Below, piece by piece: positions 7,377-14,667 of a stretch of DNA of 16,441 bases. Source of the DNA: JABDAD01 sp964409695 (lineage in GTDB: Bacteria > Pseudomonadota > Alphaproteobacteria > Rickettsiales > Rickettsiaceae). Below the pieces are notes generated by a model. The model had not been told where the DNA came from and did no database searches. It worked only from the letters and a program-made list of their open reading frames with translations. How positions within the stretch are numbered: position 1 is the first letter of the stretch; each line of letters starts with the position of its first letter. The stretch spans positions 1 through 16,441 of the forward strand of contig CAYPDX010000027.1 of assembly GCA_964409695.1 (NCBI GenBank), given 5' to 3'. The translations under genes and the position numbers were made by a program.

Positions 7377-7562
7377 ATGGGTAATATGAATCAAGTTTCC
7401 CTCTGTAATACAATGCTTGTTGAGCCTGAAACTTACGCTTTTGAAGAGTTAAATGATACGCATGTAGATCTAGAAAATAGTATGGATAGGTTCATTTTGC
7501 TCTCAAAGATTGTCTTTGATGGAATTTTGATAATTGGAATATATCTACTGGATTTCGCTTAG
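7377..7562 (+). CDS. Small unrecognised protein with one C-terminal membrane span
   Basis: I do not recognise a family. The 61-aa product has an acidic, polar N-terminal half (residues 1-37, with Cys10) and a hydrophobic stretch at about 38-60 (FILLSKIVFDGILIIGIYLLDF). It would therefore be a tail-anchored or single-pass membrane protein. Support for coding comes from the consensus Shine-Dalgarno sequence at ideal spacing, an ATG start, and a fit into an otherwise empty 268-nt gap that ends 3 nt before the convergent pgk stop codon. It lies 79 nt after mlaD on the same strand; no convincing promoter of its own is visible. Its base composition is like that of its neighbours. Chance ORFs of this size are common in AT-rich DNA, so confidence is moderate. 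Confidence 0.6.
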   Translation: MGNMNQVSLCNTMLVEPETYAFEELNDTHVDLENSMDRFILLSKIVFDGILIIGIYLLDFA

Positions 7563-7565
7563 TAT

Positions 7566-8759
7566 CTATTCGTTAGAAGACTCTAATACCTTAATTCCAT
7601 GAAGCTCTCTTCCTTCAAGCCACTCGAGAAAAGCCCCACCTCCTGTTGAAATATATGAAAAAGATGATAGAAGCCCAGCCGACTTAATTGCAGCTAAAGT
7701 ATCACCTCCACCTGCTATTGAAATTTTATTATTATATTTTGTCGCAGAAGCTATTAGCCTTGCAATTTGTCTTGTTGATATATCAAATGGTTCTATTTCA
7801 AAGGCACCGACAGGCCCATTCCAAATTATTGTTGATGATTTTTCGATCAAGTCTCCTATTAAATCTAGCGTCTTTGGACCAATATCATATATTCCACCAG
7901 TGAAAGTCTCATTAATATTTACTATCTTTGAATCTGCATGAGTGTTCAAATATTCACTAACTATAAAATCTTTTGGTAATATGATCTCACACTGAGAATC
8001 CTTTGCCAATTCAAGTGTTTCTAATGATTCCAGCGAGAGATCAGCCTCATAAATAGAAGTGCCGATATAAATATTTTTAGCATGCAAGAAACTATTCGCC
8101 ATTGCGCCACCTATAACTAGATAGTCTATTTTATTTATTAAAGTCTTTAAAAGCTGCAATTTTGTAGAAATTTTGGATCCACCAATAATTGCAAGAACAG
8201 GTTTTTTAGGATACTGTAGAATCTTTTCTATATTTGAAAGCTCTTCTACGAGTAAAAATCCAGCAGCTGATGGAAGTTTTTTAGCTATACCATATATTGA
8301 TGCATGTTTCCTATGAGAACATGAGAATGTATCATTAACATATAAATCACCTAGCTCTAATAAGCGCGATACAAATTCAGGACTATTTTTTTCTTCTCCT
8401 TCATAGAATCGTAAATTCTCCAGAAGCATAATAGAACCCGCTTCCATTAAATTAGTTTTTGTCACTAGATTACTTGAAAAAATATCACTCGCGAATTTTA
8501 CCTTCTTCCCAAGATATTTCTCAATTTCATCAGCGATTGGTGCTAAGCTAAGCTCCATCGAATATTTACCCTTTGGTCTACCAAGGTGAGATATGATAAT
8601 AACTTTAGCGCCTCTATCTGAGAGATATTTGATAGTTTTGATTGATCTTTCGATTCTTGTGTAATCAGATATTTTTCCATCTTTTCTTGGAAGATTTAAG
8701 TCAATACGAACTAATACTCTTCTATTTACTACATCTAAATCTGTGATTTTCTTTAACAT
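7566..8759 (-). CDS. pgk: Phosphoglycerate kinase
   Basis: PGK interconverts 1,3-bisphosphoglycerate plus ADP with 3-phosphoglycerate plus ATP in the cytosol. Expected landmarks appear in order: RIDLNLP (about 18-24), SHLGRPKG (58-65), LENLRFYEGEEKN (112-124), the GGSKISTK hinge (193-200), WNGPVGAFE (about 313-321) and GGGDTLAA near the C-terminus. The length of 397 aa is full. Its ATG overlaps the gap stop codon by one base (TAATG), so it is translationally coupled as the third gene of tkt-gap-pgk. It converges on the small ORF with a 3-nt gap and no visible terminator. Confidence 0.97.
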   Translation of the reverse strand: MLKKITDLDVVNRRVLVRIDLNLPRKDGKISDYTRIERSIKTIKYLSDRGAKVIIISHLGRPKGKYSMELSLAPIADEIEKYLGKKVKFASDIFSSNLVTKTNLMEAGSIMLLENLRFYEGEEKNSPEFVSRLLELGDLYVNDTFSCSHRKHASIYGIAKKLPSAAGFLLVEELSNIEKILQYPKKPVLAIIGGSKISTKLQLLKTLINKIDYLVIGGAMANSFLHAKNIYIGTSIYEADLSLESLETLELAKDSQCEIILPKDFIVSEYLNTHADSKIVNINETFTGGIYDIGPKTLDLIGDLIEKSSTIIWNGPVGAFEIEPFDISTRQIARLIASATKYNNKISIAGGGDTLAAIKSAGLLSSFSYISTGGGAFLEWLEGRELHGIKVLESSNE

Positions 8760-9751
8760 TAATTTCTCTGGTAAAGAAGTTTTGCAGCATCAATCATACG
8801 CTTTGAAAATGCCCACTCATTATCATACCAAGAAACTAATCTTACCATCTTAGAACCTATAACACATGTCTCATATGGATCAAAAATGGTGCTATATTCA
8901 GAATGGTTAAAATCTATTGAAACTAGCTCTGCTTCAGCTATTCCAAGTATATTTTTCATTGAGTTTTCACTAGCTTCCAAAATAGATGAATTTACTGATT
9001 CTTTAGTAACATCCGTGCTCAAATTAAAAACCATATCAAGCATAGACACATTTGGTACAGGAACTCTAACTGCTGATCCGAAGATTTTTCCATCCAGTTC
9101 TGGAATAACAAGTTTGAGAGCATTAGCAGCGCCAGTCTTTGTTGGAATCATTGATAGGGCAGCGGATCTTGTTCTTCTAATATCTTTGTGCGAATTATCC
9201 ACAAGATTTTGATCACCAGTATAGGCATGTATTGTAGTTACATAACCAGTTTCAATTCCGAAATTATCATTTATCACTTTAGCTATTGGGGCAAGAGCAT
9301 TTGTTGTACATGAACCTACAGATACTATTTTATAACTAGCATGTAGTGCATATTCATTTACTCCAATCACAATGGTTGCATCAGCATCAGTACAAGGAGC
9401 TGATACGAGAACTTTCCTAGCTCCAGCTTCAATATGGAGCTCCGCATCTTTTTTCTTATTAAATTTGCCGCTACATTCCAGCATAATATCAATATTTTTT
9501 GATGGAATTTCGCTTGGATTTCTATGAGAGTAAATAGGAATTTTTTTACTATCTACATGCAAAAACCCTGAGTCATATGAAAAATGGTGAGTAGCTCTCC
9601 CATGCACGGAATCATAATTCAAAAGATGAGCAACTGACTTTGGATCACCAGGTGTATTAACAAGCATCACCTCCACTCTATCGTCTTCAAGAGCTGCACG
9701 AAGTACTAACCTTCCTATTCTACCTAGACCATTAATTCCAATTTTTATCAT
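8759..9751 (-). CDS. gap: Glyceraldehyde-3-phosphate dehydrogenase with altered cofactor-specificity residue
   Basis: The 330-aa enzyme has the Rossmann motif INGLGRIG (6-13), the catalytic block SCTTNALAP with Cys148, His175 in TTIHAYTGDQ, and the C-terminal SWYDNEW. The residue after VN in the second beta strand is Thr33 (position 32 in Bacillus stearothermophilus numbering). NAD-specific enzymes have Asp there. The B. subtilis anabolic GapB, which prefers NADP, also lacks it. The S-loop reads IPTKTGAA, with Lys where Ser or Thr is usual. I infer relaxed or NADP-preferring use and a role in gluconeogenic flux. A good AAGG precedes the ATG, and the first 20 nt overlap the end of tkt. Confidence 0.95.
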   Translation of the reverse strand: MIKIGINGLGRIGRLVLRAALEDDRVEVMLVNTPGDPKSVAHLLNYDSVHGRATHHFSYDSGFLHVDSKKIPIYSHRNPSEIPSKNIDIMLECSGKFNKKKDAELHIEAGARKVLVSAPCTDADATIVIGVNEYALHASYKIVSVGSCTTNALAPIAKVINDNFGIETGYVTTIHAYTGDQNLVDNSHKDIRRTRSAALSMIPTKTGAANALKLVIPELDGKIFGSAVRVPVPNVSMLDMVFNLSTDVTKESVNSSILEASENSMKNILGIAEAELVSIDFNHSEYSTIFDPYETCVIGSKMVRLVSWYDNEWAFSKRMIDAAKLLYQRN

Positions 9752-11699
9752 CCAACCTTTCTATTATTTTATTTGCAATATTAGGAGCAGTTATTCCGAA
9801 GTAATTATAAATCTCATTGTGAGGTGCAGAAATTCCAAAATTTTCTACACCAAAAAACATACCATTATTTCCTATAATTCTTTCCCAGCCAAATTTAGCC
9901 GCCGCTTCTACAGCAACAACTAACCCACCATTATTCAATAATTTATCTTTATATTTCCTGTTTTGAGAAAGGAATAATTCAATAGATGGAGCTGAAATTA
10001 CCCTAACTTTTAAGCCAGCTTTATTTAGGAGTCTTTTTGTATCAAGAGCTATATGGACTTCCGAACCAGTTGCCCAGATTGTTACATTAATAGTGCCGCT
10101 ATTTGCTTCTATAATATAAGCACCTTTTTCAATATTTTTTTCTCTTACCTCTGAATGCCCTAGCTGAGGGACTGACTGACGTGTTAAAGCGAGCATAGAA
10201 GGAGATTTATTAGCTAAAATAAGCTTCATACATATATATACCTCAAGAGCATCAGCAGGCCTATATAAATCAAGGCCAGGCATAGCTCTAAGTGAGGCTA
10301 AATGCTCGACTGGTTGATGAGTTGGCCCATCTTCCCCTACTCCGATAGAATCATGTGTCATGATATAAATACATGGAAGCTGCATAATGGCTGAAAGCCT
10401 AATTGATGGTCTCATATAATCTGAAAAAACTAAAAAAGTGCCTCCAATGGGAAGAAAATTTTGTGTTGCAAGCCCATTCATAATAGCAGCCATTGCATTT
10501 TCTCTAACACCATAATGGATAAAATTACCACTAAAATCATATGAAGTAATAGGCTTGCATAGCTTATTATACAATCCATTTGAATGAGATAAATCAGCAG
10601 ACCCAACTATAATTTTATCGCTCAGTTCTAAAAGAGATTCAATAATTTTTCCGGCCGATACCCGGGTTGCTTCCGGCAATTCCTGATCATAAGATAATAG
10701 TGGCAACTCTATGTCTGGGGACGACAAATACTTTTCCTTAGATACGTCTAATTTTTTAAATTCTTCAAGCCATTTGTCATAATAAGCTTCATTATAAAGC
10801 CAAGCTTTCTCCCATGCTTCTTTATAGTCCAAAGGCACAAAAAATGGCTCTTCAGACCAATTTAAATTTGCCTTCAATCTAGCAATATATTCTTTTCCAA
10901 GAGCAGAACCGTGACATTTCTCTGTCCCTTCCTTATCACCAGCCCCATAACCAATCTTGGTTTTAAATCCTATGAAATATGGTTTAGAAGAATTTTGTGC
11001 ATTAGATAGGGCCACCTCTATAGCAGTAAAATCATGACCATCCACAGACTCCCCCTCCCATCCTAATGATTTAAATTTAGCCAGATGATCATCGCTTGTT
11101 GAAAGGCTTGTAGGTCCATCGATACTAATATGATTATCGTCAAAAAGTACTATCAGATTATTTAATTTCAAATGGCCAGCAAGACTCGCAGATTCAAAGC
11201 TAAGCCCCTCCATTAAACAACCATCACCAACGATACAATAAGTCTTCCACTTTCCAATATTACCTAATTTTTCCTGATATTTCTTTTGAGCTATGCACAT
11301 TCCAACTGAATTTGCAAACCCCTGCCCTAATGGCCCTGTTGTTGTTTCAACTGGACTACAACCATCATATTCGGGATGACCAGGAGTTCGAGATTCAAAT
11401 TGCCTAAAATTTTTCAAATCATCTAAATTATAATATGGAAAACCTGTTAAATAATAGAAAGAATATAGCAACATAGACCCATGGCCAGCTGAAAGAACAA
11501 GCCTATCGCGCCCAAACCATTTTGGATTTGCTGGTGAATATTTCAAGAATTTAGTAACGAGCACTGTAAATACATCAGCGAATCCGAGCGGCAAACCCGG
11601 ATGCCCTGAATTTGCTTTTTCTACAGCATCGGCTGATAAAACTCGTATAGAATCACTAAGTTTTCTGTAGTAGCTATTTATTTTTTCTTCATGTTCCAT
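9732..11699 (-). CDS. tkt: Transketolase
   Basis: Transketolase moves two-carbon ketol units between sugar phosphates using thiamine diphosphate, linking triose phosphates to pentose phosphates. Seen in the 655-aa product are NSGHPGLPLG (30-39, His33), AGHGS (71-75), the ThDP motif starting GDG (158-160) and running to DDNHISIDG, RENAMAAIMNG with the catalytic Glu, and HDSIGVGEDGPTHQP. The ATG at 11699 is chosen because GAAGG lies 7 nt upstream and the protein then starts as usual for the family; a TTG at 11732 would add 11 atypical residues encoded by the leader hairpin. It is the first gene of tkt-gap-pgk, an order familiar from other alphaproteobacteria. Confidence 0.97.
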   Translation of the reverse strand: MEHEEKINSYYRKLSDSIRVLSADAVEKANSGHPGLPLGFADVFTVLVTKFLKYSPANPKWFGRDRLVLSAGHGSMLLYSFYYLTGFPYYNLDDLKNFRQFESRTPGHPEYDGCSPVETTTGPLGQGFANSVGMCIAQKKYQEKLGNIGKWKTYCIVGDGCLMEGLSFESASLAGHLKLNNLIVLFDDNHISIDGPTSLSTSDDHLAKFKSLGWEGESVDGHDFTAIEVALSNAQNSSKPYFIGFKTKIGYGAGDKEGTEKCHGSALGKEYIARLKANLNWSEEPFFVPLDYKEAWEKAWLYNEAYYDKWLEEFKKLDVSKEKYLSSPDIELPLLSYDQELPEATRVSAGKIIESLLELSDKIIVGSADLSHSNGLYNKLCKPITSYDFSGNFIHYGVRENAMAAIMNGLATQNFLPIGGTFLVFSDYMRPSIRLSAIMQLPCIYIMTHDSIGVGEDGPTHQPVEHLASLRAMPGLDLYRPADALEVYICMKLILANKSPSMLALTRQSVPQLGHSEVREKNIEKGAYIIEANSGTINVTIWATGSEVHIALDTKRLLNKAGLKVRVISAPSIELFLSQNRKYKDKLLNNGGLVVAVEAAAKFGWERIIGNNGMFFGVENFGISAPHNEIYNYFGITAPNIANKIIERLDDKNWN

Positions 11700-11710
11700 T
11701 ATAATGCCTT

Positions 11711-11729
11711 CACCCAATATTCTTGGGTG
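11711..11729 (-). promoter_or_regulatory. 7-5-7 perfect inverted repeat in the tkt leader (hairpin or operator)
   Basis: The minus strand reads CACCCAAGAATATTGGGTG, a perfect 7-bp inverted repeat around GAATA. It begins about 9 nt after the predicted transcription start and ends just before the tkt Shine-Dalgarno GAAGG. It could act as a repressor operator at about +10 to +28, or as an mRNA hairpin that affects translation or stability. The symmetry is certain; the role is inferred from position. Confidence 0.5.
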
Positions 11730-11744
11730 CAAAATTTAGAGGGC

Positions 11745-11773
11745 ATTTTAGACCAAAATATATATTATGACAA
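11745..11773 (-). promoter_or_regulatory. sigma70-type promoter for tkt-gap-pgk
   Basis: On the minus strand TTGTCA (11773-11768, 5 of 6) and TAAAAT (11750-11745, 5 of 6) are separated by exactly 17 nt. Start of transcription would be near 11738, giving a leader of about 39 nt. The -35 element overlaps the ATG of the divergent membrane gene at 11767, so transcription of the two may interfere. Confidence 0.65.
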
Positions 11774-12633
11774 GATTTCTGTTCGAAATATATGGTAGCT
11801 TAAAAAAGCTAGCAGAGCTTCTGAAATTATCAATCATTAGCCCAAGATTTTACTCAAGAGTATATTCTGATTTTACAGGGTATGGCTTGAGATATATTTT
11901 TGTGCTCTGTTTTATAGGCACAATATTTACATCTATATTTATCATGACAAAACTAACAACAATAGATGATTATTTTGAAACTAAAAAAATTACAAACTCT
12001 ACAACATATGCAATAGATTATGTATTAAATCACTGGCAAACATTTGATTATAATGGATCAACGATCTCATGCGACCAAGAAGAACCTGTGATATTAAATG
12101 GAAACAATGGCAAGCCTTTACTCGCTATAGATGCTGAAGATAAAATTTCCGGTTCGATCAAGAAAACAATACCCATTATTTTTGGTAAATCTAAACTAAT
12201 GATAAATCTAGTATTTGCAGGCGAAAATACTCAGCAATTTTCATATGAATATATATATATTTTTGGAACCTCTAAGAAGGTAATTGATAGCGCAGAAATC
12301 ATTAAATTATCCAAAGATTATATGGATTACTTAGAAGACGTATATATTATTGTTGGCATACCTATAATGCTCTTAGTGAATTTTTTCACTATTATATTCG
12401 AAAAAATACTTATGACTCTAATGGTATATTTTGCATTTAGAACTTTTGTCAGCCAAAAAGCAACAATGAAATCTTCTATACGCACAGTGGCGTTCTCAAG
12501 CGGGGTTGCAGCAGTTTTACAGCCGCTTACAATTCTTTCGAGTATATTTGGTATGATATCTGGTTTTATGCAACTATGGACTAGCTTTTTAATAATATAT
12601 TCTATCATAAAAATGAAAAAGAAAGAATTCTAG
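11767..12633 (+). CDS. Multi-span membrane protein, possibly DUF1189 family
   Basis: The 288-aa protein has a short cytoplasmic start, one span at about 41-61, a polar domain of about 130 residues (62-190) predicted to lie outside, then about four hydrophobic segments between 192 and 282, ending in KMKKKEF. The N-terminal SIISPRFYSRVYSDFTGYGLRYIF resembles the opening of DUF1189 membrane proteins, whose function is unknown; this match is from memory and tentative. No Shine-Dalgarno sequence is visible before the ATG. It is transcribed divergently from tkt and converges with dnaQ, sharing a hairpin that contains both stop codons. It may be conserved only within its lineage. Confidence 0.75.
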   Translation: MTRFLFEIYGSLKKLAELLKLSIISPRFYSRVYSDFTGYGLRYIFVLCFIGTIFTSIFIMTKLTTIDDYFETKKITNSTTYAIDYVLNHWQTFDYNGSTISCDQEEPVILNGNNGKPLLAIDAEDKISGSIKKTIPIIFGKSKLMINLVFAGENTQQFSYEYIYIFGTSKKVIDSAEIIKLSKDYMDYLEDVYIIVGIPIMLLVNFFTIIFEKILMTLMVYFAFRTFVSQKATMKSSIRTVAFSSGVAAVLQPLTILSSIFGMISGFMQLWTSFLIIYSIIKMKKKEF

Positions 12634-12654
12634 GCCACAATGCTTTAGCCTAGA
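12629..12654. terminator. Convergent hairpin containing both stop codons
   Basis: TCTAGGC (12629-12635) and GCCTAGA (12648-12654) form a 7-bp stem with a 12-nt loop. The left arm contains the TAG of the plus-strand membrane gene (12631-12633) and the right arm contains the TAG of dnaQ (12652-12650 on the minus strand). On the plus strand TTTTCTTC follows, giving a modest U-tract; on the minus strand the tract is poorer. It is plausibly a shared terminator. Confidence 0.5.
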
Positions 12655-13324
12655 TTTTCTTCATAAATTCTTTGTGTAAGATAACTTCATCTTCCGTTGG
12701 TTTTGTTATTCTAAAATCCATATTGGAATATGAGTTTTTTGATTTACCACTTAATTGAAATTCCTCTGACTCATTTTTATCAAGAGCTAATTTTGTTTGT
12801 CTCCCACCTGTTAGTTCAATATAGACTTCTAAAAGTAGGTTAGCATCTTTTAACGCGCCATGATATTGCCTATTTGAATTATCAATTCTAAATCTTTTAC
12901 ATAATGCATCCAAATTATTTCTTTGACCAGGAAACATCCTTCTAGCCATTGGAAGCGTATCAATAACTGTTGCATAATCAAGAGATGGCATATTAAGTAG
13001 ACCAAGCTCATAATTAAGAAAATTCATATCAAATGTGGCATTATGAATAACAAGTTTTCCACCCTCAACAAACTTTATAAACTCGTCAGCAATTTCAATA
13101 AATTTAGGTTTATCTTGCAAATATTCAGTAGAAATACCGTGGATTTGGAACGCTTCAAAAGGAACCTGTCTTTCCGGATTTATATAATAATGAAATGATT
13201 TGCCAGTATGCACCTTATTGTACATTTCAATAGCACCTATTTCAATAATACGATGCCCTTGCCTGGGGTCCAGCCCTGTAGTTTCTGTATCTAAAACTAT
13301 TTCACGCATATTTTTTATTTCCAT
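12650..13324 (-). CDS. dnaQ: DNA polymerase III epsilon subunit (3'-5' proofreading exonuclease)
   Basis: The DEDDh exonuclease residues are all present: Asp12 and Glu14 in VLDTETTGLD (Exo I), Asp99 in HNATFDMNFL (Exo II), and His155 with Asp160 in YHGALKDANLLLEVY (Exo III). The protein removes misincorporated bases in the replisome. At 224 aa it has the catalytic domain plus a C-terminal extension ending in TEDEVILHKEFMKKI, which would contact the polymerase alpha subunit. Either ATG 13324 or ATG 13309 (MREIVLDTETTG) could be the start; neither has a strong ribosome binding site. An extended -10 (TGGTATTAT, 13345-13337) lies just upstream and would leave a very short leader for 13324, which slightly favours the later ATG. 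Confidence 0.93.
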   Translation of the reverse strand: MEIKNMREIVLDTETTGLDPRQGHRIIEIGAIEMYNKVHTGKSFHYYINPERQVPFEAFQIHGISTEYLQDKPKFIEIADEFIKFVEGGKLVIHNATFDMNFLNYELGLLNMPSLDYATVIDTLPMARRMFPGQRNNLDALCKRFRIDNSNRQYHGALKDANLLLEVYIELTGGRQTKLALDKNESEEFQLSGKSKNSYSNMDFRITKPTEDEVILHKEFMKKI

Positions 13325-13355
13325 TTAGCAGTTAGTATAATACCAAGTTCCCAGA

Positions 13356-13441
13356 TCAAATTAGACAAATGATTTTAGGGCTAGGATGCGCAGCCTATCC
13401 CTTTATAAGTGAGCACAGCCGAGACAAGCGAAAATCGTTTG
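13356..13441. repeat. GC-rich structured intergenic element between ubiH and dnaQ
   Basis: CAAATGATTTT (13366-13376) and AAAATCGTTTG (13431-13441) form an 11-bp inverted repeat with one T-G mismatch. Inside is a second imperfect 24-nt palindrome (13378-13401, built on TGCGCA). The enclosed 53 nt (13378-13430) are about 57% G+C, far above the surroundings. The motif AAATTAGACAA at 13358-13368 recurs at the edge of the palindromic gap after mreC (3828-3838). Together these suggest a dispersed palindromic repeat or a structured RNA. No ORF is present. Confidence 0.6.
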
Positions 13442-13472
13442 AATCATTTATAAATGGGGCCTTGGTGCAATT

Positions 13473-14633
13473 TTATCTTTTTCCTTTTGCATAATCAATA
13501 AGAGAATTTTTAATAGGAGAGATAGAATTAACTAGAGACAAACCAATTTGAGTTACTTTGTTTATTGGTCTTAATTTATGAGAAAAAATACTATTAATTG
13601 AATCTGTGATTTTGAGCATAGATTTATTATCTGCTTTACGAATTTTTTGGTATTTTTCCAGCATAACTTGGTCCAATCTCAAACCAAGATTAAAATTCTT
13701 AAAAATTTGATCTGTAAGACAAATAATATCTTTTATACCCATATTAAGCCCTTGACCTGCAAGCGGATGCACTACATGAGCTGAATCGGCAACTAGAACT
13801 ATTTTTCCATTATAATAATTCTCAGACATAAAAGCCGATAAAGGGAAAGCTTGCGGTTTAGTAATAATTTCAACATCACCTAACGATTCACCAATAAACT
13901 TGAGAATAAATTCTTTTAATTCTTTGTTTTGTTTTGTAAGTAAAAAATCTGCTACCTGAGTATTTTCACTCCACACTATTGATGAGTGATAAGGATTTTT
14001 TAATGGTAGAGTTGCAAATGGCCCCCTATATAAAAAATGCTCTATAGCGCCACCTTCATGATTTTTCGAATGTTTTATATTAAATACAATCGCTTTTTGG
14101 TCATAGTCTTTTTCAAAACTATTTGAGAAAAATTCTTTTTTTGCATTTGAAAATTTGCCGTCTGCTATAATACAAAGCTCCGATTCTACTTTAGTACTAT
14201 CCCCGTTCTTTTTATATGAAAATTTAACTTTTTCTTCATGTAATTCCAGATTTTCATAACATGTACTATAATGAAACTTGATCAAATGCTCTTGTTTTGC
14301 TAACTCAAAAAGCTTTTTTCGAAAATCTATATTTTCAATCATCCATCCAAGCTCTTCATCCTTTCCTTCCATATGCAAAATATTATTCGACATATTTTGG
14401 CAGACAAAAATATCGTGAATTTTTTGCGAAAAAGGCTTGAGCTCTTCCCATATTCCAATTTTTATTAGGAAATTTTTTGAAATTTTAGTGAGAGCAGTAG
14501 TTCTTGGATCATTAGGATTTTCAAGTTCTGATTCTGATTTTATATCTAAAATTTCAGTAGAGATTCCATGTCCTGCAAGAGCTAGAGCCGTAAGCGTACC
14601 GCTGATCCCTGCTCCGAAGATATATATACTCAT
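13473..14633 (-). CDS. UbiH/UbiF/Coq6-family FAD-dependent ubiquinone-ring hydroxylase
   Basis: These flavoprotein monooxygenases add hydroxyl groups to the ubiquinone ring at the inner membrane. Three FAD motifs are present in the 386-aa protein: the dinucleotide-binding GAGISG (7-12), the DG motif in CIIADGKFS (Asp158-Gly159), and ADSAHVVHPLAGQGLN (282-297), typical of the UbiH/Coq6 group. Which ring position it modifies (C1, C5 or C6) cannot be told from sequence by eye, so no symbol is given. A GGA precedes the ATG. It follows thyX by 34 nt on the same strand and may be part of the mlaC-thyX-ubiH transcript. Confidence 0.9.
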   Translation of the reverse strand: MSIYIFGAGISGTLTALALAGHGISTEILDIKSESELENPNDPRTTALTKISKNFLIKIGIWEELKPFSQKIHDIFVCQNMSNNILHMEGKDEELGWMIENIDFRKKLFELAKQEHLIKFHYSTCYENLELHEEKVKFSYKKNGDSTKVESELCIIADGKFSNAKKEFFSNSFEKDYDQKAIVFNIKHSKNHEGGAIEHFLYRGPFATLPLKNPYHSSIVWSENTQVADFLLTKQNKELKEFILKFIGESLGDVEIITKPQAFPLSAFMSENYYNGKIVLVADSAHVVHPLAGQGLNMGIKDIICLTDQIFKNFNLGLRLDQVMLEKYQKIRKADNKSMLKITDSINSIFSHKLRPINKVTQIGLSLVNSISPIKNSLIDYAKGKR

Positions 14634-14667
14634 ACAGATTCCAAACTATTTAATATGTAGGATTGTA

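Noticed and set aside
7688..7903. Plus-strand ORF opposite pgk, and similar antisense ORFs opposite gap (8886-9212) and ubiH/thyX
   Set aside because: They are shadows of conserved genes, without ribosome binding sites or recognisable domains.
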